A stretch of DNA of 47,740 bases from an uncultured Pseudomonadota bacterium (GTDB taxonomy: Bacteria; Pseudomonadota; Gammaproteobacteria; Steroidobacterales; Steroidobacteraceae): positions 1 through 47,740 of the forward strand of contig CAMLGF010000024.1 in the NCBI GenBank assembly GCA_946479515.1, written 5' to 3'. The number at the start of each line of letters is the position of its first letter. Position 1 is the first letter of the stretch. Positions 30,569 to 36,922 of this stretch are shown here, piece after piece. Position numbers and translations under genes: made by a program. The notes below the pieces were generated by a model. The model saw only the letters and a program-made list of their open reading frames with translations, ran no database searches and had not been told where the DNA came from.

Positions 30569-32836
30569 ATGGGATTGCGTTCCTGGGCGATGTGCGCCCT
30601 GTCGATGCTGCTGCTCGGCGCGGCCGCACCCACGCGGGCCGCGCCCGCCTATGTCATCGTCGAGCAGAACTCCCCGCCGCTGCAGTTCGCCATCGGCGAC
30701 ATCGAAGCCGCGCTGCGGGCCGCGCAATTCGAGATTCGTCACGACGCCCGCGAACTGCTGCGCACGCGTGCCACGGGCCGGCGCGTGCTGGTGCAGTTCT
30801 GGACCTCGGGCAGCACCGGCGTGCTCGAGTCCGCGCTGATAGACCTGCGCCCGGTGCCCAAGGACATCGCCGCCGAGGGCTTCAGCCTGCGGCGGATCAA
30901 GAGCGGCGAGGAGCTGCAATTGCACGTGTTCGCCAACGACGCCGCCGGCGCGATGTACGGCGGACTCGAGCTCGCCGAGCAGATCCGCACGCGCGGCGTG
31001 GAGGGCGTGACCGACACCGACCGCAACCCCTACCTGGCGCTGCGCGGCACCAAGTTCAACATCCCGCTGGACCTGCGCACGCCGAGCTACACGGACATGA
31101 GCGACTCGGCGCAGGCCAACATCGCGACAGTCTGGGATTTCGCTTTCTGGCGCGCCTACCTCGACCAGCTCGCGCGCGACCGGTACAACTACGTGTCGCT
31201 CTGGAACCTGCATCCGTTTCCGTCGCTGGTGAAAGTGCCGGAGTATCCGGACGTGGCGCTCGACGACGTCTGGCGCACGCGTGCGCCGCTCGCGGAGGAC
31301 TACCCGACGCGCGCCACCGACCTGGTCACGCCGGCCATGCTCGCCGACAAGGAAGTGCTGCGGCGGATGACCATCGCGCAGAAGATGGACTTCTGGCGCC
31401 GTGTGATGCAGTACGCGCGCGATCGCAACATCGCGTTCTACGTGGTCACCTGGAACACCTACACGTATGGCGTCGACGGCCGGTACGGCATCACCGATGC
31501 GCTCGACAACCCGCGGACGGTCGCCTACTTCCGCGCCAGCGTGCGCGCCCTGTTCCGCGCCTATCCACTGCTCGCCGGCATCGGGCTCACTGCCGGGGAG
31601 AACATGGGCGAAGTGAAGATGTATTCGGGCGGCGTCGATGCCTTCGACGTGAAGGAGCAGTGGCTGTTCGACACCTACGGGCAGGGCGTGCTGGACGCGG
31701 CGCGTGCCGAGCCACAGCGGCAGTTCCGCTTCATCCACCGCCAGCACGAATCGCGCGCCCAGGACATCGCCACCACCTTCGCGCCGCTGATCGCGCAACC
31801 CAATGTCGATTTCCTGTTCAGCTTCAAGTACGCGCAGGCGCATGCGCTCTCCTCCACCACGCAGACGTTTCATCGCGGTTACGTGGAGTCGCTCGGCAAG
31901 TTGCAGACGCTCTGGACACTGCGCAACGACGACGCGCTCATGTTCCGCTGGGCGGCGCCGGCCTTCGTGCGCGAGTTCGTGCGCAACATCCCGCGCGCGC
32001 CTTCCGCCGGCTACTATGTCGGTTCCGACATGTGGGTGTGGGGTCGGGAGTTCCTCGCGAAGCGCCCGCAGGCCTCATCCGCGCGGCAACTCGAGATCGA
32101 CAAGCACTGGCTGCACGTGCTGCTCTGGGGCCGGCTGGGCTATGACCCCACGCTCGACGACGAGCGTCTCGCGGCCGTCGTCGGCCAACGTTTCCCCGGT
32201 ATGGACGGCGCACGCCTGCTCGCGGCCTGGCAGGACGCGTCGATGATCTATCCACTGGTCACGGGCTTTCATTGGGCGAACTTCGATTTCCAGTGGTACA
32301 TCGAGGGCTGTCGCAGCCGGCCCGGGCCGGCGAAGACCGCCAGTGGCTTTCACAGCGTGCAGACCTTCATCGACCAGCCGGTCCATCCGGGCACCGACAA
32401 CATTCCGATCCCGGCCTTCCTCGCGGGTGAAACCCGCGGCACGACGCCGCCGCAGGTGGCCGCACGCATCGATGCGCGCGCCGATGCGGCGCTCGCCGCA
32501 CTGGCCGCGCTGGAAAAAGGTGTGCGCGCCGACACCGAGCTCGCCGACACGCTGGCCGACATCCGCGCGATGGCGCTGCTCGGCAAGTACTACGCGGCCA
32601 AGATCCGCGGCGCGACGGCGCTCGCGAGTTTCCGCCTGCGGCGCGAGCCAGCGCAGCAGGCCGAGGCCGTGCGGCAGCTCACCATCGCGCAGGATTTCTG
32701 GCGGGACTACACGCGGCGCACCGGCGCGCGCTATCGCAATCCGCTCTGGACCAATCGCGTGGGTTACGTCGACTGGCGCGAGCTCGACGCCGAGGTCGCG
32801 GCGGACATTGCGATCGCCGCCGCACCGGCTCCCTGA
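30569..32836 (+). CDS. Large secreted glycosidase-like protein (alpha-glucuronidase N-domain type)
   Basis: A 755-residue product with a signal peptide (WAMCALSMLLLGAAAPTRA). Residues 25-130 form an alpha/beta domain like the N-terminal domain of GH67/GH20 enzymes, ending in NDAAGAMYGGLELAEQI. The middle part reads like a (beta/alpha)8 barrel: KFNIPLDL, RYNYVSLWNLHPFPS, NIAFYVVTWNTY, GIGLTAGENMGEV (possible acid residue), FRFIHRQHE and FLFSFKYAQAH. The last 200 residues are helical. Proteins of this layout are often labelled carbohydrate-binding family 6-like, but I cannot assign a CAZy family or substrate. It diverges from ygiD across 56 bp. Confidence 0.75.
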   Translation: MGLRSWAMCALSMLLLGAAAPTRAAPAYVIVEQNSPPLQFAIGDIEAALRAAQFEIRHDARELLRTRATGRRVLVQFWTSGSTGVLESALIDLRPVPKDIAAEGFSLRRIKSGEELQLHVFANDAAGAMYGGLELAEQIRTRGVEGVTDTDRNPYLALRGTKFNIPLDLRTPSYTDMSDSAQANIATVWDFAFWRAYLDQLARDRYNYVSLWNLHPFPSLVKVPEYPDVALDDVWRTRAPLAEDYPTRATDLVTPAMLADKEVLRRMTIAQKMDFWRRVMQYARDRNIAFYVVTWNTYTYGVDGRYGITDALDNPRTVAYFRASVRALFRAYPLLAGIGLTAGENMGEVKMYSGGVDAFDVKEQWLFDTYGQGVLDAARAEPQRQFRFIHRQHESRAQDIATTFAPLIAQPNVDFLFSFKYAQAHALSSTTQTFHRGYVESLGKLQTLWTLRNDDALMFRWAAPAFVREFVRNIPRAPSAGYYVGSDMWVWGREFLAKRPQASSARQLEIDKHWLHVLLWGRLGYDPTLDDERLAAVVGQRFPGMDGARLLAAWQDASMIYPLVTGFHWANFDFQWYIEGCRSRPGPAKTASGFHSVQTFIDQPVHPGTDNIPIPAFLAGETRGTTPPQVAARIDARADAALAALAALEKGVRADTELADTLADIRAMALLGKYYAAKIRGATALASFRLRREPAQQAEAVRQLTIAQDFWRDYTRRTGARYRNPLWTNRVGYVDWRELDAEVAADIAIAAAPAP

Positions 32837-32912
32837 ACCGCTTCCTGAATCGCGGCCCGCAGGCGCGCGCAATGCGGAAACCAGCGGCCCGAATGCGCGC
32901 TCCACGCCGCGC

Positions 32913-32955
32913 AACCTGAACGAACCTGAACGAAAACGTTCAGCGAACGCTCAGC
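32913..32955 (+). promoter_or_regulatory. Candidate response-regulator operator upstream of rcnB-like gene
   Basis: Two perfect 10-bp direct repeats AACCTGAACG (32913-32922 and 32923-32932) run into the inverted repeat TGAACG-AAAA-CGTTCA (32927-32942), then a further CAGCGAACGCTCAGC. The 10-bp spacing suits an OmpR-class dimer. GATACT at 32966-32971 could be the -10 box. Confidence 0.5.
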
Positions 32956-33013
32956 TCGCGATGCGGATACTGGCCCCACAACGGATCGCAGTGGATCCGC
33001 CAAGGAGAGTCAG

Positions 33014-33667
33014 ATGAAACGCCCCGTGACCCTGCTGCTCGTCGCCACCCTTCTCGCCAGTGGCGCCGCGTACGCCAAGAACGACAAGGAGAAGTTCGCC
33101 GACCGCGTGGCTCACAAGGTCATGCGCACCGATGCGGCGCGCAGCGACCTGCGGCGCCAGCAGGCCGGAGAGCATCGCCGCGATGGCGGCCGTCATGACC
33201 GCAACGATCACGGCCGCAACCCGGGCAACGATCACCGCAACGACCGCAGGAACGATCGGCCGGACCATGGCCGCCGAGATTATGGCCGCCCCGGCCATGG
33301 CCGTCATGATGGGCAGGCTCGCGATTATCGTCGCGATCATGGCGGTTGGGACCGCGCGCGCAGCGATTGGAACCGTCATCCGAACTACTGGGACAACCGC
33401 CGCCACGATCGCCGCGACTACGCGCGCCATCGGTATCACTACGGCGTGTACCACGCGCCGCGCGGCTACTACTACCGCACGTGGCATCGTGGCGACCGCC
33501 TGCCGCGCGGCTGGTACGGCAGCGCGTACGTGGTGCACGACTGGCGTCCGTACCGTCTGTACGCGCCGCCCTATGGCTACCACTGGGTGCGCGTCGGCAA
33601 CGACGTAGTCCTGACCGCCCTCGCCACCGGCATCGTGCTCGATGTGCTCTACGACATCTGGTACTGA
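33014..33667 (+). CDS. RcnB-family periplasmic protein
   Basis: A 217-residue protein with a signal peptide (VTLLLVATLLASGAAYA) and AAGGAG 8 nt before the ATG. The middle 100 residues are very rich in His, Arg, Asp, Asn and Gly. The C-terminal part has the RcnB signature: LPRGWYGSAYVVHDWRPY, LYAPPYGYHWVRVGNDVVLT and ALATGIVLDVLY. RcnB in E. coli supports nickel/cobalt homeostasis; the His-rich region here suggests metal binding. It is preceded by a likely two-component operator and followed by a hairpin. Confidence 0.85.
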   Translation: MKRPVTLLLVATLLASGAAYAKNDKEKFADRVAHKVMRTDAARSDLRRQQAGEHRRDGGRHDRNDHGRNPGNDHRNDRRNDRPDHGRRDYGRPGHGRHDGQARDYRRDHGGWDRARSDWNRHPNYWDNRRHDRRDYARHRYHYGVYHAPRGYYYRTWHRGDRLPRGWYGSAYVVHDWRPYRLYAPPYGYHWVRVGNDVVLTALATGIVLDVLYDIWY

Positions 33668-33706
33668 CCGATTCGATCTCAAGAACCCGAGCTAGCGGGC
33701 AATCGC

Positions 33707-33736
33707 CGGCGCCCTGGAACGGATTCCAGGGCGCCG
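33707..33736 (+). terminator. Perfect 13-bp hairpin after the rcnB-like gene
   Basis: CGGCGCCCTGGAA pairs without mismatch with TTCCAGGGCGCCG around CGGA, 40 bp beyond the stop. No U tract follows, so it may be a weak terminator or an mRNA 3' stabiliser. Confidence 0.6.
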
Positions 33737-33742
33737 ATGTAA

Positions 33743-33843
33743 TGGGGACATTCCTCGTTTTCTAGAAAAAGGGGACGCGCCTCACCCGACCGAATATCCT
33801 CGCAAGTGCGTCCCCTTTTTCTGGAAAACGAGGAATGTCCCCA
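33743..33843. repeat. Long palindromic repeat (REP-like) with 36-bp arms
   Basis: The left arm 33743-33778 begins TGGGGACATTCCTCG and ends AAAAAGGGGACGC. The right arm 33808-33843 is its reverse complement with one mismatch, around a 29-nt spacer. A half copy occurs at 29678-29712. The right arm contains the first codons of slyX. It looks like a dispersed, possibly transposase-mobilised, REP-type element; no transposase gene is in the window. Confidence 0.85.
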
Positions 33844-34044
33844 ATAGACCGTCTCGCCACCGTCGAAGAGAAGCTGGCATTCCTCGAGCGTGCGGTGAAC
33901 GAGCTCAGCGACGTGGTCGCGCGGCAGCAGAAGGAACTGGACCGCGCAACCGACCGCCACCAGCGCCTGCTCGACAAGCTGGCGGCGATGGAGTCGGACT
34001 GGGGCCCTAGTGCGACGGCGGAAGAGAAACCGCCGCACTACTGA
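33835..34044 (+). CDS. slyX: SlyX-family coiled-coil protein
   Basis: A 69-residue protein with the SlyX pattern: a heptad-repeat helix (VEEKLAFLERAVNELSDVV, QKELDRATDRHQRLLDKL) and a C-terminus ending in EKPPHY, which is nearly invariant in the family. The function of SlyX is not known. Its ATG lies inside the right arm of the palindromic repeat (AGGAATGTCCCC), so residues 1-3 are repeat-encoded; GAGGA touches the ATG. It is convergent with the hydrolase gene, 15 bp apart. Confidence 0.88.
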   Translation: MSPIDRLATVEEKLAFLERAVNELSDVVARQQKELDRATDRHQRLLDKLAAMESDWGPSATAEEKPPHY

Positions 34045-34059
34045 TTCAGCGCGGCCGAT

Positions 34060-34980
34060 TCATCGCGGCGCCTTCACGAACTTCACGGTCAGCTCCAGCG
34101 CTTCCAGCGCGCCTGGCAGCAGGATCTCGCCGCGCGGCAGATCCTTCCTCTCCTGCCCCTGATTGCCCAGCACGAAATCGTGGTAGCCGTGCTCGTAGAC
34201 TTCCATCCGCACGTTCTTCCCGCGCTTCGCCAACTCGTCGTGCAGGCGCGTATCGAGCGGCAGCAGCCGGTCTTCGGTGCCGACCAGGATCAGCACGGGC
34301 ACCTGCACCGGCGCGATGTTCTGCTGCGAGATCTGCGCGTCCGGCGGCGTCGTCGCGAAATCCGGCCGGGCGCCATTGCCGGCGATGTCGTAGCCCAGGA
34401 ACCAGATGGGCGCCGGCGCACCCAGCACCACCTTGTGCAGCGTCGGCACGCGTGCCGCCATGAACATGGCGAGGTTGCCGCCCAGGCTCACGCCATACAC
34501 GTTCACCTCGGCGCGCTTCACGTAGGGCAGGTTCTGCACATAGTCGATGACCGAGACACCGTCATCGATCGCCGTGACCAGGCCGCCCGACGAGGGCTTG
34601 TTCATGAGGTTCCAGTCGCCGCCGCGATAGTCGGCGACCGCCACCACGTAGCCCTCCTCCAGGAATCGCTCCCACACCGGCCCGCCGTGATCGCCGCGCG
34701 ACCAGCCCACCAGCTGGTCCATGCCGCGCCCGCCCGGCGCGCCATGGAACATCACGATGGCGGGGAACGGCCCGTCGCCGCGCGGCTTGCGCACCGCGGC
34801 TGCGATGTACAACCCGTCCTTGGCCTTGATCCACGTCTGCATCACCGGCGAGTCCTGCTCGCTCACCACGTGCACATATTTCCTGTCCGGCAGCGCCTCA
34901 TTGCTGCCGCCGTGACGGGTGATCGCCGCCGGCGCCATCACGGGCGCCGCGAGCAGTGCGAAAAGCAGCGTTCTCTTCAT
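34060..34980 (-). CDS. Exported alpha/beta hydrolase (prolyl-oligopeptidase/dienelactone hydrolase-like)
   Basis: A 306-residue protein starting at ATG 34980, which overlaps the upstream stop (ATGA) and gives a signal peptide (LLFALLAAPVMAPA). The fold shows an oxyanion region VMFHGAPGGRG, the nucleophile elbow VYGVSLGGN (Ser), the acid in LVGTEDRLLP (Asp) and the His in EHGYHDFV. This is a complete catalytic triad for a serine esterase or peptidase. The substrate is unknown. Confidence 0.88.
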   Translation of the reverse strand: MKRTLLFALLAAPVMAPAAITRHGGSNEALPDRKYVHVVSEQDSPVMQTWIKAKDGLYIAAAVRKPRGDGPFPAIVMFHGAPGGRGMDQLVGWSRGDHGGPVWERFLEEGYVVAVADYRGGDWNLMNKPSSGGLVTAIDDGVSVIDYVQNLPYVKRAEVNVYGVSLGGNLAMFMAARVPTLHKVVLGAPAPIWFLGYDIAGNGARPDFATTPPDAQISQQNIAPVQVPVLILVGTEDRLLPLDTRLHDELAKRGKNVRMEVYEHGYHDFVLGNQGQERKDLPRGEILLPGALEALELTVKFVKAPR

Positions 34981-35333
34981 TGCAGACCTCCGAGGGCGGC
35001 CCAGAGGGCCACGAGTGAGCAAACCAGCGCCACGCCGGCGCCAGCCAACGCGACATTGACGATGCGGCGGCGGGCCGCGCGTTCCGCCGTGAATTCCGCC
35101 GCGGACTGCGCCAGCGCCGCGACCACTTCCTTGAGCTGCACGGCGAGTTCCTTCACCTGCTCGGCATTGCTGGCCGCCGCGGTCTGCAGCTCGGCGATCT
35201 GCTGACTCAGCAGCCGCGTGCGTTCGTCGCCCGCGCCGAGATCCTTGCGCGTGAAGACCGGCTTCACGACGTTGACGATGGAGTCCAGGTTGCCGAGCAC
35301 GAGTTTGCCGATGGTGAGCCAGGGGACAGGCAT
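34977..35333 (-). CDS. Small membrane-anchored coiled-coil protein
   Basis: A 118-residue protein. The middle (LLSQQIAELQTAAASNAEQVKEL) forms a coiled coil, and a single membrane helix lies near the end (NVALAGAGVALVCSLVALWAAL). No signal peptide, so it is probably tail-anchored. No family recognised. It is coupled to the hydrolase gene by ATGA overlap and follows the truncated phosphoesterase gene by 30 bp. Confidence 0.75.
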   Translation of the reverse strand: MPVPWLTIGKLVLGNLDSIVNVVKPVFTRKDLGAGDERTRLLSQQIAELQTAAASNAEQVKELAVQLKEVVAALAQSAAEFTAERAARRRIVNVALAGAGVALVCSLVALWAALGGLQ

Positions 35334-35363
35334 GGGAACTCCAGGGTCAGTCTTTGGGAGGCA

Positions 35364-35786
35364 TCAAACCACGATTTCCGCCTCGGTCGCCGGCCGCAGG
35401 CGATCGCCGTCGACGGAATCCAGAAACGGCTCGATGTCGCTGCGCGGCGTGCCATGGCAGAGGAAGACTTCCTCGTCGAGCGGCTGCGCGGGCTTCAGCG
35501 AGCGCAGCCACTCGAACACCTCCGGGGTGAGCTGCGCATGCGCATACGCGTCTGATTCGCCACCGCCCCGGGCCGCGAATTCCAGCAGCTGCCGCTCGTG
35601 GTTGCCCGCGAGCTGCGCCCAGTCCTGCTGCAGGAGAAAGCGCGCGGTTTCCAGCGGCAGCAGCGGGCCCGACAGCGAATCGCCGAGCTTGACGATGCAC
35701 GTGACGGCGCGCCGGCCCGCGTCGGCGAGCACCGCCTGCAAGGCGGCCAGGTTGCCGTGGATGTCTGACACCAGCGCGATGCGCAT
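35364..35786 (-). pseudogene. Metallophosphoesterase, C-terminally truncated
   Basis: The product from ATG 35786 is 140 residues. It has the first metal-binding motifs of the calcineurin-like phosphoesterase family: VSDIHGN, KLGDSLSGP and AGNHERQ, then LCHGTPRSDIEP. Family members of this kind are normally about 240 residues and end with a GHTH-type motif that supplies two metal ligands. Here the frame stops at DGDRLRPATEAEIVV and the next gene begins 30 bp later, so the last ~100 residues are missing. No continuation is seen in the other frames. It is likely inactive, or acts in some reduced way. Confidence 0.7.
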
Positions 35787-35800
35787 GCCCGCGGGGTTCC

Positions 35801-36835
35801 CTACGGCAGAACGCTGTATCCGCCGGTCTCGGTGAACGCATCGGCCTCGCTGGCCGCGGCACCCACGGCCGCGCCGCGCGCGAGGCGATCGCGAATGGCG
35901 GTCCACTTCTCCTCGCTGGGCACGTCCTGCACCAGGATCTGCTCGCAGCCCGCCTTGTCGAGCACGCGCAGGTTGGAGTACAGGTCGTGCGCGTAGGCAT
36001 CCGGACGCCGCCCGGCGTTGATCCAGGTGACCGACGGATAAGTCTTCAGCGGCAGGCGCATGGCCAGCACCGCCACGCGACGGCCACCCTCGGAGAGAGT
36101 CTCGGCGCGCTTGTCGATCTCGTCGACGGGCACGATCGACATGGGCGTGAGCGGCGCGTAATGCGACAGCTTGGCGCCCGGCACGCGCGGCGTGCCCGCG
36201 TGGGCGCCGACGATGACGTCACCGACCACGTGCTTGAGCTGCGAGTAGGTGATGGAGCCGGGCCGCAGCAGGCGCACCTGCTCGCCCTCGAAGCTGACGA
36301 TGGTGGACTCGAGGCCGATCTGCGCCTCGCCGCCGTCGAGCACCACGCGCACGGCATCGCCGAACTCCTCGCGCACGTGCTCGGCGCGCGTCGGGCTGAC
36401 GCGCCCGAAACGGTTGGCGCTGGGCGCGGCGATGCCGCCGCCGAAGGCGGTGAGCAGCTGCTGGGCCATGGGATGCGAAGGCACGCGAATGGCCACCGTG
36501 TCCTGGCCGCCGGTGACCACGTCGTGCACGTTCTCCGAGCGCGGCAGCACCATGGTCAACGGGCCCGGCCAGAAGCGCGCGGCCAGCTTCTGCGCGTTCT
36601 CGGGTACTGCGCGCGCCCAGCGGTGCAGGTACTTGGGATTGTCGAGATGGACGATGACCGGATGATCGGGCGGCCGCTCCTTGAGCTCGAAAATGCGGCG
36701 CACGGCCGCCGGGTTCTGGGCATTGGCGCCCAGGCCGTAGACGGTTTCGGTCGGAAAGGCGACGAGCTCGCCGTCACGCAGCGCGGTGACGGCTTCCTCC
36801 AGTTCCTTCAATGTGGCGCGAACGATCCGGACCAT
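35801..36835 (-). CDS. tsaC: Threonylcarbamoyl-AMP synthase, Sua5 type
   Basis: A 344-residue enzyme that makes threonylcarbamoyl-AMP from threonine, bicarbonate and ATP for the t6A37 tRNA modification. The N-terminal YrdC domain (about 1-200) shows VAFPTETVYGLGANA, KERPPDHPVIVHL and IAAPSANRFGRVSPT. The C-terminal Sua5 domain (about 230-344) includes the linker motif KLSHYAPLTP. It is the long two-domain form. TACAAT lies 6 nt before the ATG and no Shine-Dalgarno is present, so the transcript may be leaderless. Confidence 0.95.
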   Translation of the reverse strand: MVRIVRATLKELEEAVTALRDGELVAFPTETVYGLGANAQNPAAVRRIFELKERPPDHPVIVHLDNPKYLHRWARAVPENAQKLAARFWPGPLTMVLPRSENVHDVVTGGQDTVAIRVPSHPMAQQLLTAFGGGIAAPSANRFGRVSPTRAEHVREEFGDAVRVVLDGGEAQIGLESTIVSFEGEQVRLLRPGSITYSQLKHVVGDVIVGAHAGTPRVPGAKLSHYAPLTPMSIVPVDEIDKRAETLSEGGRRVAVLAMRLPLKTYPSVTWINAGRRPDAYAHDLYSNLRVLDKAGCEQILVQDVPSEEKWTAIRDRLARGAAVGAAASEADAFTETGGYSVLP

Positions 36836-36922
36836 GCGCTGATTGTAGTAGGGTTTTGCTCGCGCCGGCCTGCGGGCCTGGTCAATCGGCGCAAACGCGC
36901 CCGCCCGCGGCCGATCCGGCCC

